A stretch of DNA of 64,000 bases from Oceanobacillus jordanicus (GCF_022095695.1 NZ_JAIFZM010000005.1:124001-188000); one strand, 5' to 3'. Counted from the first letter of the stretch, positions 8,441-18,082 are shown. The notes: a model not told the origin generated them from the letters alone. Program-made: numbers and translations.

Positions 8441-9670
8441 CTAGGATTGTTTCTGTAAACCGCTAAGCTCAAATACCTCATGCAGTGCATTTACTGCAGC
8501 TTTTAAGTCCTTATTGTTAACAAGTACCCAAATCGTTGTGTGACTGTCTGCTGATTGCAGGATCTGTACTCCGGCGTCAGTAAGTGCCTGCACAATCATG
8601 GAAGCAACACCAGGCACCCCTGTCATCCCTGCACCGACTGCAGAAACCTTAGCACAGTTTTCCGTAATTTCTGGATAAAATCCAAGTGTTTTAAGAATGT
8701 GCACAGCCTTCTCAGTATGTCTATCGGGAACTGTATAGGCTACTCCTGTTGGAGAAATATTAATAAAATCTACAGAGATTCCGGATTCCGCCATTGCTTT
8801 AAAAACTTCTGACTGCAAGCGGTACGCTTCTTCCTTGGCTTGCACTCTTATCTGAGTTATCGAGGATATGTGTGCAATACCCGTGATAAGCCGTTCTGTA
8901 ACATCCATGCCTGCTTCCTGCACCCTTGATGATGTAACAAGCGTTCCTTCCTCCTGAGAATATGTGGATCTAACACGCATCGGTATTTTGGATTGCATTG
9001 CTATTTCAACTGCCCGTGGGTGAACAACCTTTGCCCCCTGGTATGCCAAGTTACAGATTTCCGTGTAGGTTACTACATCTAACGGGCGAGCAGTTTCCAC
9101 TACCCTTGGATCTGCGGTCATAATACCATTCACATCTGTGAAGATTTCAATGCGCTCTGCTGCGAGTGCGGCTCCCAGGGCGGCGGCTGTTGTGTCACTG
9201 CCACCACGACCAATTGTGGTTATTTCACCATCTTCAGTCTGTCCCTGAAATCCAGCAACAACTACTACATCATGATTTTCCAGTTCCTTAATAATTCTTT
9301 CAGGATGTACTGCTTTAATTCTTGCCTGATTAAAATCATTATTTGTAATAAAACCTGCCTGCGCACCCGTTAGCGCTGTAGACGAAATATGTTGTTTTTT
9401 CAGTTCATTAGACAATACGACCGAGGAAATGACCTCCCCACACGAAAGAAGCATATCAATTTCTCTAGCAGAACTTTTCCCAGCAGGATAATTGACCAGA
9501 CCCAACAATGTATCCGTTGCATAAGGGTCTGGCTTTCTACCTAGAGCTGAAACAACAACCACAAGTTTATATTCCAGCATTAATGCATTTTTTATATGTT
9601 TTACTACATGTTTTCTATTTTCTTCGGATTGGACAGATGTTCCACCGAATTTCTGAACAACTATTTGCAT
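8441..9670 (-). CDS. dapG: Aspartate kinase I (diaminopimelate-sensitive type)
   Basis: It phosphorylates aspartate, the first step to diaminopimelate, lysine, threonine and methionine. The 409-residue protein begins with the kinase signature KFGGTSV (7-13), has the amino-acid kinase fold to about 235 with GRGGSDTTA (substrate/ATP binding), and ends with two ACT regulatory domains (about 265-400). B. subtilis has three isozymes. The position between asd and dapA identifies the DapG type, inhibited by meso-diaminopimelate, rather than LysC. It is co-transcribed with asd 16 bases upstream and dapA 29 bases downstream. Confidence 0.93.
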   Translation of the reverse strand: MQIVVQKFGGTSVQSEENRKHVVKHIKNALMLEYKLVVVVSALGRKPDPYATDTLLGLVNYPAGKSSAREIDMLLSCGEVISSVVLSNELKKQHISSTALTGAQAGFITNNDFNQARIKAVHPERIIKELENHDVVVVAGFQGQTEDGEITTIGRGGSDTTAAALGAALAAERIEIFTDVNGIMTADPRVVETARPLDVVTYTEICNLAYQGAKVVHPRAVEIAMQSKIPMRVRSTYSQEEGTLVTSSRVQEAGMDVTERLITGIAHISSITQIRVQAKEEAYRLQSEVFKAMAESGISVDFINISPTGVAYTVPDRHTEKAVHILKTLGFYPEITENCAKVSAVGAGMTGVPGVASMIVQALTDAGVQILQSADSHTTIWVLVNNKDLKAAVNALHEVFELSGLQKQS

Positions 9671-9686
9671 TGTAACACCTCAAGTA

Positions 9687-10733
9687 CTATAGCCATTTAT
9701 TTTCAACTAATGTTTCCGCAATTTGCACAGTATTCCAGGCAGCACCCTTCATAAGGTTATCGGATACGATCCACATGTGGAACCCATTCGCTAAGTCTGG
9801 ATCCTTTCTAACACGTCCGACAAAGACTTCTTCCCTATTCGCTGCACTTAATGGGGTTGGATATGTTTGTGTCTCTGGATTATCTTCTAGAATAACACCC
9901 TCTGCTTCGTTTAATACTTTTTGAATATCCGCTGCAGTTAAGTCATCTCTATTTAATTCTACATACACACTTTCGGCATGCGAAGTGAAAATCGGTAAAC
10001 GAACACACGTAGCCGCTACCGATAATTCGGGTGCATGCATGATTTTCTTCGTTTCATTAATCATTTTCATTTCTTCAAAAGTATAGCCATTTTCTTGAAA
10101 AACATCAATTTGAGGCAAGGCGTTAAACGCGATTGGATAATGTTTTTTATCCCCTTTTACTGGTAAGATCTCAGCGTGCATTTCTTCCTTGTTTAAATGG
10201 CTTGCTGTCTGATTTTCCAGTTCCTTATTGGCAGTCATGCCAGCACCAGATACGGCCTGGTAGGTAGATACAATTACACGACTGAGGCCAAATGCTTTTT
10301 GTAACGGTTTTAATGCTGCCACCATTTGAATAGTAGAGCAGTTAGGATTAGCAATAATTCCTTTATGATTTGATAGGTCTTCTTTATTTACTTCTGGCAC
10401 AACAAGTGGCACATCTTTATCCATTCTATACGCACTCGTATTGTCAACCACAACCGCACCATGTTTAACCGCTTCTGGAGCTAGTTTCTTTGAAATAGAA
10501 CCACCTGCAGAAAATAGAGCTATGTCTACACCAGCGAAGCTCTCAGGTAATGCTTCTTCCACTGTGACTTCTTCACCATTAAATGATATTTTTTTACCTG
10601 CGGATCTGCTTGAGGATAAAAGCTTTACTTGATCTATTGGAAATTTCTTTTCTTCTAATAGTTTTATAATTTTTTGACCTACTGCACCTGTTGCTCCTAC
10701 GACGGCCACGTTGTATGCTGCTTTATGCGACAT
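9687..10733 (-). CDS. asd: Aspartate-semialdehyde dehydrogenase
   Basis: It reduces aspartyl phosphate to aspartate semialdehyde with NADPH. The N-terminal Rossmann fold carries GATGAVGQ (13-20 from the chosen start). The catalytic Cys is in ANPNCST (Cys132). The open frame starts earlier, but the ATG at 10733 (MSHKAAYN) is the one placed 8 bases after AGGGAG, and it gives 348 residues against 346 in B. subtilis. It stands between the sporulation genes dpaAB and the vegetative dapG-dapA. An extended -10 element in the gap upstream would allow expression outside sporulation. Confidence 0.95.
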   Translation of the reverse strand: MSHKAAYNVAVVGATGAVGQKIIKLLEEKKFPIDQVKLLSSSRSAGKKISFNGEEVTVEEALPESFAGVDIALFSAGGSISKKLAPEAVKHGAVVVDNTSAYRMDKDVPLVVPEVNKEDLSNHKGIIANPNCSTIQMVAALKPLQKAFGLSRVIVSTYQAVSGAGMTANKELENQTASHLNKEEMHAEILPVKGDKKHYPIAFNALPQIDVFQENGYTFEEMKMINETKKIMHAPELSVAATCVRLPIFTSHAESVYVELNRDDLTAADIQKVLNEAEGVILEDNPETQTYPTPLSAANREEVFVGRVRKDPDLANGFHMWIVSDNLMKGAAWNTVQIAETLVENKWL

Positions 10734-10781
10734 CCCCATTTCTCCCTTCACTCATAAAAAATATTTCTCTTCTAGCTTTTT

Positions 10782-10790
10782 ATTCTACCA
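10782..10790 (-). promoter_or_regulatory. asd: Candidate vegetative promoter for asd-dapG-dapA
   Basis: The minus strand reads TGGTAGAAT, an extended -10, right after the dpaB stop. The -35 region is poor. A separate promoter here would make diaminopimelate synthesis independent of the sigma-K-driven dpa genes, as known in B. subtilis. Confidence 0.4.
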
Positions 10791-10794
10791 CAAT

Positions 10795-11385
10795 CTAATC
10801 GATATGCGGAACAATAACAGGCTGTAGTTGTCTATGTTCCAAAGCAGCCTCTACTGTTTCGCTTAGAAGATCCATTTTGGCAACTAGTGAGTTAGGTTTT
10901 TGATATGGGTCATCCTGTCCGTATGGGATGAAGTAGATGTATTTGCTAGCCATAAGCCGCATAAGGTTAACTCCATTTAGACCAAGTGCATCATTAGTAG
11001 AGATTCCCAGGACCACAGGACTTCTATTACGCATTGTCGCTTTAGCGGCCATTAACACAGGTGAGTCCGTTAAGGCATTTGCCATCTTGCTTAAAGAATT
11101 TCCCGTTAGCGGGGCAATTACCATGCAATCAAGTGGAGCAGTTGGGCCAAGTGGCTCTGCCTCCTGCATAGTGGAAATAACTCGTTTTCCTGTTATGGCT
11201 TCAATTTTTTCAATATGATCTTCTGCTTTTCCAAACTTTGTACTTGTGTTTCGCACCGTATACGTTACAATCGGCACAACCTCTGCCTTTTGTTGCATTA
11301 ACTTTTCCAACTGTGGAAAAACTTGGTCATATGTGCAATGAGAACCCGTAACTCCAAAGCCAATACGTTTTCCTTCTAAACTCAT
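10795..11385 (-). CDS. dpaB: Dipicolinate synthase subunit B (flavoprotein)
   Basis: With DpaA it forms dipicolinate synthase, which converts the DapA product to dipicolinic acid in the mother cell for export to the spore core. The 196-residue protein is a flavoprotein of the DFP/PPC-decarboxylase fold: GVTGSHCTYD near the N-terminus (12-21) and the conserved APLTGNSLSKMANALTDSPV region (about 91-110) surround the flavin site. Length agrees with SpoVFB (about 200). It follows dpaA by 45 bases and shares its promoter. Confidence 0.93.
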   Translation of the reverse strand: MSLEGKRIGFGVTGSHCTYDQVFPQLEKLMQQKAEVVPIVTYTVRNTSTKFGKAEDHIEKIEAITGKRVISTMQEAEPLGPTAPLDCMVIAPLTGNSLSKMANALTDSPVLMAAKATMRNRSPVVLGISTNDALGLNGVNLMRLMASKYIYFIPYGQDDPYQKPNSLVAKMDLLSETVEAALEHRQLQPVIVPHID

Positions 11386-11430
11386 AAATAATACCCCTTT
11401 TCTACTAATTTCCTATTCTTGCGTGTTTTT

Positions 11431-12294
11431 TTAAAGAAATTGTTTTATGACGTCCGCCAATATCCTACCCGATGTTTTTGGTGCCACAATACCTGGTAAA
11501 CTTCTTGCCAAGATTGCTTTAATGCCTCGCTGCTTTGCATAATCAAAATCTGTTCCACCTGGTTTTGATGCTAAGTCGATAATTATTGCATGGGTCGGAA
11601 GATGCTGAATGGTTTTTCGATCTATAACAGCTGCAGGGATCGTATTGATCACCACATCGTACTCATTAGCATAGTCTGCCATTTTATCAAGATGAATAGC
11701 AGTTAGTGCCATTTCTGAAATTCTAGCAAGTTCAGCGCTACTTTTGGTTGCTACAGAAACCTTCGCACCCAACGCGGCAAACTTGTTGGCAATCGTTTTA
11801 CCCACTCGACCAAATCCGGCAACCATGACACGAGAACCATGGATGGTATAGTCAGTATGTTCTATTGCCATCATAATGGATCCTTCTGCTGTTGGTATGG
11901 AGTTGTAAATCGCAACATCGTCTCTGTTTAATAAAGGGATTAATGAAATATCTTCTTCTGTCGTTACTTTCTTCAAATAATCACTTGAAATACCCGTAAA
12001 AATGATAGCCGTATCCTTTAATTTCCCGAACCATTCTGGCGCTATGTGGATCGTCTCATGAGAAAATACTGTTTCTACGTTTCCTGTATTATCTGTCCCT
12101 GTAATTGGTAAAATGAGGACATCAAGCTCTTCTGGTTTTAGCTCACTAAACTCCAATTGTTTTAATCCGGTAAATCCCTGTTCCAATTTATCAAAGCCGA
12201 CAAGATTTATGTTCGCACCTGGAATAGCCTGTAATTGACGAATCAACTCCAGATAACGGGCGTCGCCTCCTATTACTGCAATTGTATGACTCAT
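11431..12294 (-). CDS. dpaA: Dipicolinate synthase subunit A
   Basis: The NAD(P)-binding subunit of dipicolinate synthase, essential for spore heat resistance. The N-terminal region has the family motif VIGGDARYLELIRQL, and the C-terminal Rossmann domain carries GFGRVGKT near the middle of the protein. The ATG at 12294 (MSHTIAVIGG) is preferred over an upstream GTG that overlaps the ribosome-binding site GGAGGG, though the resulting spacing is somewhat long (11 bases). The chosen protein is 288 residues. A sigma-K-like promoter lies about 50 bases upstream, consistent with late mother-cell expression. Confidence 0.93.
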   Translation of the reverse strand: MSHTIAVIGGDARYLELIRQLQAIPGANINLVGFDKLEQGFTGLKQLEFSELKPEELDVLILPITGTDNTGNVETVFSHETIHIAPEWFGKLKDTAIIFTGISSDYLKKVTTEEDISLIPLLNRDDVAIYNSIPTAEGSIMMAIEHTDYTIHGSRVMVAGFGRVGKTIANKFAALGAKVSVATKSSAELARISEMALTAIHLDKMADYANEYDVVINTIPAAVIDRKTIQHLPTHAIIIDLASKPGGTDFDYAKQRGIKAILARSLPGIVAPKTSGRILADVIKQFL

Positions 12295-12341
12295 TATAAT
12301 GAACACCCTCCAAACATCGAGTTCCTTGAATTATTTCTATA

Positions 12342-12369
12342 TAGCTTATGAAACGGGAGAATGTTAGTG
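12342..12369 (-). promoter_or_regulatory. dpaA: Sigma-K-type promoter of the dpaA-dpaB operon
   Basis: On the minus strand CAC (12367-12369) and CATAAGCTA (12342-12350) are separated by 16 bases. This matches the sigma-K consensus (mAC at -35, CATAnnnTA at -10). Location upstream of dpaA and the known sigma-K dependence of spoVF in B. subtilis support the call. Confidence 0.7.
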
Positions 12370-12392
12370 ATTGGTTATTTTTAAAAAACAGG

Positions 12393-12430
12393 AAAAAGGC
12401 TGATACCCTCCTCTTCGGGCCAGCCTTTTT
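12393..12430 (-). terminator. Terminator after ymxH
   Basis: AAAAAGGCTG (12393-12402) pairs with CAGCCTTTTT (12421-12430). On the minus strand the stem is followed by a T-rich run. It separates ymxH from the sigma-K-driven dpa operon. Confidence 0.85.
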
Positions 12431-12457
12431 AGTAAATTTTAATTCTTATTTAATACC

Positions 12458-12700
12458 TTAACCGAGCCTGTTTGTGTCAATAATAATCATGTCTTCCCCA
12501 ATCTTTTTTATTGCATCCCACTTAATTTTCGTTTCCTCTCCCTCTTTTTTCAAACCAAACCATTTATAATTTGGTATGATAAAGGATTCAATTTGGCCCG
12601 TATGCTCATTTATCTCGAGGTCTGTTTGTCCAAGTACTCCCAATCTTGAGCCCTCATTCACATCCACAATTTCTTTTCCACTCATATCCTTATAGCGCAT
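12458..12700 (-). CDS. ymxH: YlmC/YmxH-family PRC-barrel protein
   Basis: A small protein of the YlmC/YmxH sporulation family, of unknown biochemical function. The whole length is one PRC-barrel-like domain with the conserved phrases SGKEIVDV and LGVLGQTDLEIN. The ATG at 12700 (MRYKDMSGKE) is chosen over the longer frame at 12709 because GAGAGG lies about 9 bases upstream of it and because the family begins MR.. followed by SGKEIVDV, giving about 80 residues. It sits between the ymxG and dpaA genes, as in B. subtilis, with terminators on both sides. Confidence 0.85.
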   Translation of the reverse strand: MRYKDMSGKEIVDVNEGSRLGVLGQTDLEINEHTGQIESFIIPNYKWFGLKKEGEETKIKWDAIKKIGEDMIIIDTNRLG

Positions 12701-12844
12701 TCTTGTCATCCTCTCAACTTATCGTTATTGTTCTTACATAAAGCTACACTACCGTCTTAATACGTTTATGTAGCATGCTAGAATTAACTTAATGAAAAAA
12801 CACGTTAGGAAAAAGCTTATCCTTATTATTATAGTTACCGACAT

Positions 12845-12876
12845 AAAAAAAAGAACCTATGGATTACATAGGTTCT
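12845..12876 (-). terminator. Terminator overlapping the ymxG stop codon
   Basis: AGAACCTATG (12852-12861) pairs with CATAGGTTCT (12867-12876) and is followed on the minus strand by eight T residues. The upstream arm contains the last codons of ymxG, so the gene and its terminator overlap. Confidence 0.93.
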
Positions 12877-14090
12877 CCTGATGGAGCAATTAGAGCACTT
12901 GAAGATGGTTTTTCAAATACGATGTCTATTACATTTCTAATCGATTCATGGTCCACAGCATCAATTTCATGTATCATGTGGTCCATCGTTCTGTGGCGTC
13001 CTAGAAGCAACTCGTTTTTACCGTTTCGACTCATTCGGCTATTTGTACTTTCCAAACTTAGTAAAAGATTTCCTTTTAATTGCTCTTTATTGTTTTTTAG
13101 TTCTTTATCGGTAATACCATCTTGAATTAGCTTTTCCACTGTACTATCAATTGTCTTCCTTAATTGCGGTAATTGATCTTTACCAGTTCCAGCATAGATA
13201 GTAAGCATACCATTATCCAAGAAAGAAGAATGATACGAAAATACCGAATAGGCAAGTCCTTGCTTTTCTCTAATATCTTGAAACAGTCGGGAGCTCATAC
13301 TACCGCCCAGAACATTATTCATAATAATAAGGCTGTAAATTTGCTCATGGCCTGTTTGAAGTCCGTCATAGCCAAGGCAAAGATGCGCTTGTTCCGTATC
13401 TTTATGACGCTCAAGCTTATTGGTAAGGAATTTAGGTTTATTTAAAGAGCTAGGCTGGTGATTTGATTCATAGGAACCAAAATATCCATCTACCTTATCA
13501 ATAAATGCACTATCTACATTACCTGCGATAGAAACCACAACGTTCTCTGGATTATAAGCTTCCCGCATATAGTCTCTTAAAGATTGGGGCTTAAAAGAAC
13601 GCAAGTGTTCCTCTGTACCTAAAATAGGATAGCCTAGAGGATGGGTCCCATATGAAGCTGTTGCAAGCAGGTCATGCACGATATCATCAGGTGTATCTTC
13701 ATACATTTTTATTTCTTCATAAACCACTTTCTTTTCTCTTTCCATTTCCTCTTCATCAAATGCAGAATTAAAGAACATATCAGCTAAAATTTCCAACGCA
13801 AAGTCTTTATGAGTATCAATGACCTTGGCATAATAGCATGTGTATTCTTTTGAGGTAAAGGCATTGACCTGCCCACCTATCGAATCAAATGCCTCAGCTA
13901 TATCTTGTGCTGAGCGGGTTTTCGTTCCTTTGAAAAACATGTGCTCCAAAAAGTGAGAAATACCGTTATTTTTCTCTGTTTCGTTTCTCGAGCCAGTTAA
14001 TACCCATATACCTATCGTAACAGACCTTACAGCAGGTACGTTTTCGAGGACAACCCGCAAGCCGTTCTTACTTTTGTGTTTTTCAATCAA
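12864..14090 (-). CDS. ymxG: M16-family zinc metalloprotease (YmxG/MlpA)
   Basis: A cytoplasmic insulinase/processing-peptidase-type metalloprotease. In B. subtilis the equivalent (MlpA/YmxG) has been linked to regulation of degradative enzyme production. The inverted zinc motif HFLEH is at 46-50 (HxxEH), followed by the FFKGTKTR segment. A second half-domain (about 225-400) completes the M16 fold. At 408 residues it equals the B. subtilis length of 409. It follows ylxY by 45 bases and ends in its own strong terminator. Confidence 0.9.
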   Translation of the reverse strand: MIEKHKSKNGLRVVLENVPAVRSVTIGIWVLTGSRNETEKNNGISHFLEHMFFKGTKTRSAQDIAEAFDSIGGQVNAFTSKEYTCYYAKVIDTHKDFALEILADMFFNSAFDEEEMEREKKVVYEEIKMYEDTPDDIVHDLLATASYGTHPLGYPILGTEEHLRSFKPQSLRDYMREAYNPENVVVSIAGNVDSAFIDKVDGYFGSYESNHQPSSLNKPKFLTNKLERHKDTEQAHLCLGYDGLQTGHEQIYSLIIMNNVLGGSMSSRLFQDIREKQGLAYSVFSYHSSFLDNGMLTIYAGTGKDQLPQLRKTIDSTVEKLIQDGITDKELKNNKEQLKGNLLLSLESTNSRMSRNGKNELLLGRHRTMDHMIHEIDAVDHESIRNVIDIVFEKPSSSALIAPSGEPM

Positions 14091-14135
14091 TGTACTTCCT
14101 CCTATGCTAGATATGTAAGATGAACGCCAAATTGG

Positions 14136-15080
14136 TTATCTTTCCGGGCTGACTAATTGTTCCATAGTACCTAGTTTATACCCTTTATCCTTTACAGAAT
14201 CTATCAATTCATCAAGCCCCGCAGCCGTTGCAGCAGTAGGGTGCATTAGAATAGTTGCTCCCGGATGCAACTTACTATTCACTCGGTTAATCATAACAGA
14301 TACTGTTGGATTCTTCCAATCAATCGTGTCTACCGTCCAAAGCACGGTCTCCATTTTTTGGCTGTGTGCAGCATCCACAACATATTGATTATAACTGCCA
14401 CTAGGTGGGGCAAACCAAGCAGGTGTAATTCCAGTTATCGCTTTTAAAATATCATTTGTCTGGCTTATCTGTTCAACCATTTGCTGTGTAGTCAAGTTTG
14501 CCATATTAGGATGATTATAGGCATGATTTCCGATTAAATGGTTCTGATTCTTTATCATCTTCACCAAATCAACATTTTCCTTTGCCCATTTCCCCTCAAT
14601 AAAGAAAGTAGCTTTGATGTTCTTATCTTTCAGTATGGCTAATATTTGGGGGACATATTCTGTTCCCCAGGAGACATTGATTAATAAAGAAACCATCTCT
14701 TTTTCCGGGTTACCACGGTATATTGGTGATGATGGCAAATCTTCTAAAGAAACCTTTGGTGCTATCTGCTTATAAACGAGTAAAGCGTCATCAAATTCTC
14801 CCTTTTCCCTCATTCGTTCATACGATTTAGTAACATCTACTTCAAGGCCATTACGCCCCGGTGTTTTCTTCCATACGTCATCAATATATGGGTCAACAGG
14901 TTCTTCCTCATATGCTTTCGCCTGCTTTTCTATTTCCTTGTATAAAGCATTATTTGGTTTTGCAGTTTGCATAAAGGTTGTACTACTTTCCATTGAGAAT
15001 GGATTATAAGTAGTATTGAATGAAATCGTAACTATAATTAAAAAAACAATTACATGTATGATTTGTCGTACGTGATACAT
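14136..15080 (-). CDS. ylxY: YlxY-type sporulation polysaccharide deacetylase-like protein
   Basis: A membrane-anchored NodB-fold protein (314 residues) with an N-terminal signal anchor (about 7-22), a linker, and the deacetylase domain (about 128-310). The metal/catalytic motifs are only partly kept: the motif-1 position, normally TFDDG, reads VSWGTEY, so the catalytic base and a metal Asp are missing. Motif 2 NHAYNH (185-190, His186 and His190), FAPPSGSYN (223-231) and LMHP (His280) are present. The family is sporulation-associated, and several members are considered catalytically impaired, so a structural or binding role is possible. Upstream a minus-strand CATACCTT (15121-15128) could be a sporulation sigma -10 element, but its -35 is unclear. 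Confidence 0.82.
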   Translation of the reverse strand: MYHVRQIIHVIVFLIIVTISFNTTYNPFSMESSTTFMQTAKPNNALYKEIEKQAKAYEEEPVDPYIDDVWKKTPGRNGLEVDVTKSYERMREKGEFDDALLVYKQIAPKVSLEDLPSSPIYRGNPEKEMVSLLINVSWGTEYVPQILAILKDKNIKATFFIEGKWAKENVDLVKMIKNQNHLIGNHAYNHPNMANLTTQQMVEQISQTNDILKAITGITPAWFAPPSGSYNQYVVDAAHSQKMETVLWTVDTIDWKNPTVSVMINRVNSKLHPGATILMHPTAATAAGLDELIDSVKDKGYKLGTMEQLVSPER

Positions 15081-15173
15081 ACTTACCCCCTCCTATTTCA
15101 AACTTATGTTGAAACAGGACAAGGTATGCTTAAACTATGTAAGTAGTGAGCAGTGACTTTTTTCTTTTCAAAC

Positions 15174-15207
15174 AAAAAAAGAGAAGCAATGGCAATTGCT
15201 CCTCTTT
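15174..15207 (-). terminator. Rho-independent terminator after pnpA
   Basis: AAAGAGAAGCAAT (15178-15190) pairs with ATTGCTCCTCTTT (15195-15207) and is followed by a T-run on the minus strand. It ends pnpA transcription before ylxY. Confidence 0.9.
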
Positions 15208-15257
15208 GTTATTTGAAACAGCTGTCAGAACAGCCATCTAAAACAGGCACTATTCAA

Positions 15258-17375
15258 TTAAGAATTTGCTTTTTCCTGTCTTTCTTTTTCCTCTTTTAAT
15301 ACTGCTTTTCGGGAAAGATTTACTCTGCCTTGGTTATCAACTTCCTTAACCTTAACCATGATCTCATCCCCAATTGATACAACGTCTTCCACTTTATTAG
15401 TACGTTCTTCAGCTAATTCAGAAATATGAACTAGTCCATCTTTTCCTTTAAACAATTCAACAAACGCACCGAACTTTTCAATACGTTTAACTGTTCCAAG
15501 GTACATTTGCCCAACCTCTACTTCTTTCACAAGGTCTTCGATGATCTTTTTAGCTTTTTCATTCATCTTAGCATCTGTTGATGATATAAACACACTTCCG
15601 TCTTGTTCTATATCAATTTTCACACCAGTTTCATCAATGATTTGATTTATTTGCTTACCGCTTGGCCCAATAACATCACGGATCTTATCTGGATTGATGG
15701 ACATCGTAAGGATTTTCGGTGCATATTCAGATAATTCTTCTTTTGGCTCCTTAATCGTAGCAAGCATAGAATCAAGAATTTGCATTCTTCCTTTTTTAGC
15801 CTGGTTAAGTGCTTCTTCAAGAATCTCTCTTGATAAGCCATCAATTTTAATATCCATTTGTAAGGCCGTTACGCCTTTAGATGTACCGGCTACTTTAAAG
15901 TCCATATCCCCAAGTGCATCTTCCATGCCTTGAATATCTGTTAGGATAGAATAATCTTCACCAGATTTAACTAGTCCCATTGCGATTCCAGCTACAGGTG
16001 CCTTAATTGGTACACCAGCTGCCATCATTGCAAGTGTACTTGCACAAATACTTGCCTGTGAAGTAGAACCGTTTGATTCCAACACTTCTGAAACAAGGCG
16101 GATGGTATAAGGAAAGTCCTTATCAGATGGGATAACCTTTTCTAACGCACGTTCTCCTAATGCACCATGACCAATCTCTCTTCGGCCTGGCCCTCTTATA
16201 GGACCTGTTTCTCCCACACTATATTGAGGGAAATTGTAATGATGCATAAACCGTTTAGACTCTTCTAAATCAAGCCCGTCCAAGATTTGCACATCACCAA
16301 GTGCTCCCAATGTACATACACTTAGTGCTTGTGTTTGCCCACGTGTAAATAATCCTGAACCATGTGTTCTTGGTAATACATTAATCCGTGAAGACAATGG
16401 TCGGATTTCATCTATCTTTCGGCCATCTGGGCGTACTTTTTCCTTCGTGATTAATCTGCGGACTTCCGCTTTAACCATTTTATCCAGCACAGATTTAACC
16501 TGCTTCAAAATGTCAGCATCTTCTTCATTTTCATAGGACGCAAGAACATCCTCTTTCACCTTACTAATAGCATCTTCTCTAGCATGCTTTTCTTTTACCT
16601 GAATAGCTGCTATAAGACTTTCCGAAGCTTCTTTTTCTATCTTCTTAGAAAGTTCTTCATCTAATTCAAAAAGCTTCACTTCAGACTTTTCTTGTCCTAC
16701 TGCTTTTACGATCTCTTCTTGGAATTCAACTAGACGAATAATTTCTTTATGCCCAAACATGATAGCTTCAAGCATAACTTCTTCAGGTACTTCATCTGCT
16801 CCTGCTTCTACCATGTTGATTGCATCTCTTGTTCCAGCAACCGTTAGTTCAATATCGCTTTTTTCTTCTTGTTCAATGGTTGGATTGATAATAAATTCGC
16901 CGTCAACTCGGCCAACGTTTACACCGGCAATTGGCTCTGCAAACGGAATATCAGAGATGCTTAACGCAATGGAAGAACCGATCATAGCAGCAATTTCAGA
17001 AGGACAATCCTGGTCAACACTCATAACTGTGCTAATAACCTGAACTTCGTTTCGGAAACCGTCAGGAAATAAAGGTCGAATCGGACGGTCAATAAGACGT
17101 GAGGAAAGGATTGCTTTTTCACTTGGACGTCCCTCTCTTTTTATAAATCCTCCCGGTATTTTCCCAACTGCATAAAGACGTTCTTCATAGTTTACGGTTA
17201 ATGGGAAAAATGGCAGATCTTTCGGTTCCTTTGAAGCTGTCGCAACAGACAGAACAGATGTATCGCCATAATGCATCATGGCAGCACCATTCGCTTGCTT
17301 TGCTAATTCTCCGATTTCAACGGTGAATTTTTTACCTGCAATTTCTGTAGAAAATATTTGCTTCTCTTCTGGCAT
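15258..17375 (-). CDS. pnpA: Polynucleotide phosphorylase
   Basis: A 3'-5' phosphorolytic exoribonuclease and degradosome component. The domain order is typical: RNase PH-like domain 1 (about 10-140), helical domain, RNase PH-like domain 2 (about 305-500), KH (about 550-610, with [12 protein letters not shown]) and S1 (about 615-690, [15 protein letters not shown]). The frame opens at 17402, but the ATG at 17375 (MPEEKQIF) follows AAGGAG by 8 bases and gives 705 residues, the B. subtilis length. It has its own promoter (17495-17523), a leader of about 110 bases, and a terminator after rpsO upstream, so it is transcribed mainly separately from rpsO. Confidence 0.97.
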   Translation of the reverse strand: MPEEKQIFSTEIAGKKFTVEIGELAKQANGAAMMHYGDTSVLSVATASKEPKDLPFFPLTVNYEERLYAVGKIPGGFIKREGRPSEKAILSSRLIDRPIRPLFPDGFRNEVQVISTVMSVDQDCPSEIAAMIGSSIALSISDIPFAEPIAGVNVGRVDGEFIINPTIEQEEKSDIELTVAGTRDAINMVEAGADEVPEEVMLEAIMFGHKEIIRLVEFQEEIVKAVGQEKSEVKLFELDEELSKKIEKEASESLIAAIQVKEKHAREDAISKVKEDVLASYENEEDADILKQVKSVLDKMVKAEVRRLITKEKVRPDGRKIDEIRPLSSRINVLPRTHGSGLFTRGQTQALSVCTLGALGDVQILDGLDLEESKRFMHHYNFPQYSVGETGPIRGPGRREIGHGALGERALEKVIPSDKDFPYTIRLVSEVLESNGSTSQASICASTLAMMAAGVPIKAPVAGIAMGLVKSGEDYSILTDIQGMEDALGDMDFKVAGTSKGVTALQMDIKIDGLSREILEEALNQAKKGRMQILDSMLATIKEPKEELSEYAPKILTMSINPDKIRDVIGPSGKQINQIIDETGVKIDIEQDGSVFISSTDAKMNEKAKKIIEDLVKEVEVGQMYLGTVKRIEKFGAFVELFKGKDGLVHISELAEERTNKVEDVVSIGDEIMVKVKEVDNQGRVNLSRKAVLKEEKERQEKANS

Positions 17376-17494
17376 TTGTAGTACTCCTTTCAATGAAATC
17401 AAGCTCCATATGAGCTTTTGTAGCTTAGTTAATATTCATCACGGCGCTTATAGCAAACAAAATGCTAGCCGTTATAAAAAACACTCCAATTATT

Positions 17495-17523
17495 ATATTA
17501 TAGTTTATAAGCAGGAATGTAAA
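17495..17523 (-). promoter_or_regulatory. pnpA: Sigma-A promoter of pnpA
   Basis: The minus strand has TTTACA (17518-17523), a 17-base spacer and TAATAT (17495-17500); an overlapping TATAAT is at 17497-17502. It lies downstream of the rpsO gene direction and 120 bases before the pnpA ATG. Confidence 0.6.
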
Positions 17524-17630
17524 TTTTATGTAGAAAAATCTTGTCATAATATAGAAGTTTCTTTATTCCTTTATGCAAAAACCACTTATTTTCACCAGTA
17601 TCTAGGGTTAAATGAAAAATTTTTACTTAT

Positions 17631-17658
17631 AAAAAAAGCAGGATTTCTCCTGCTTTTT
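17631..17658 (-). terminator. Rho-independent terminator after rpsO
   Basis: AAAAAGCAGGA (17633-17643) pairs with TCCTGCTTTTT (17648-17658) around the 4-base loop, followed on the minus strand by a run of seven T. It lies six bases after the rpsO stop. Confidence 0.93.
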
Positions 17659-17664
17659 GAATAA

Positions 17665-17934
17665 TTATCGGCGTAAGCCAAGGTTTTTAATTAATTCACG
17701 ATAGCGGGTAACATCTTTATTACGTAAGTAGTTAAGTAAATTACGACGTTTACCAACCATTTTCAAAAGACCTCTACGTGAGTGGTGATCTTTTTTGTGA
17801 ACACGAAGATGTTCATTTAGAGTTGTGATTTCTTCCGTTAGTACAGCAATTTGTACTTCTGGAGAACCAGTGTCACTTTCATGAACCTTGTATTCATTAA
17901 TAATTTCATTCTTACGTTCCTGTGTGATTGCCAT
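17665..17934 (-). CDS. rpsO: 30S ribosomal protein S15
   Basis: A primary 16S rRNA-binding protein that organises the central domain of the small subunit. The chosen 89-residue protein starts at the ATG at 17934 ([11 protein letters not shown]), six to seven bases after AGGAGGTG; the in-frame upstream GTG is part of that ribosome-binding site. Conserved rRNA-contacting segments [10 protein letters not shown] and [19 protein letters not shown] are intact. It has its own promoter and a leader of about 80 bases that could carry the autoregulatory structure known for rpsO. Confidence 0.98.
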   Translation of the reverse strand: MAITQERKNEIINEYKVHESDTGSPEVQIAVLTEEITTLNEHLRVHKKDHHSRRGLLKMVGKRRNLLNYLRNKDVTRYRELIKNLGLRR

Positions 17935-18023
17935 ATGGCGCACCTCCTGTAATTGTATTGAATCCCCATTCCCCTAGCAGTCGTCGGAGTTACGAATTGC
18001 CAAGCGATGGTTTTACGTTGTTA

Positions 18024-18052
18024 ATACTACATGTTTTTATTTAAAAATGCAA
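18024..18052 (-). promoter_or_regulatory. rpsO: Sigma-A promoter of rpsO
   Basis: The minus strand has TTGCAT (18047-18052), a 17-base spacer and TAGTAT (18024-18029) in the ribC-rpsO gap. Transcription would start near 18017 and give a leader of about 80 bases before rpsO. Confidence 0.6.
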
Positions 18053-18082
18053 GTAAAAGATAGTTAGAAGCAAGGTCGCTTA

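Noticed and set aside
10734-10794. Lysine riboswitch upstream of asd-dapG-dapA
   Set aside because: The gap is only 61 bases, far too short for an L-box.
15647-15844. 65-residue minus-strand frame within pnpA
   Set aside because: Alternative frame of the KH-domain region with no initiation signal.
17278-17664. 128-residue plus-strand frame covering the pnpA start and promoter gap
   Set aside because: Overlaps the pnpA coding start and the rpsO terminator, with no start signal; the interval is explained by the pnpA promoter and terminator.
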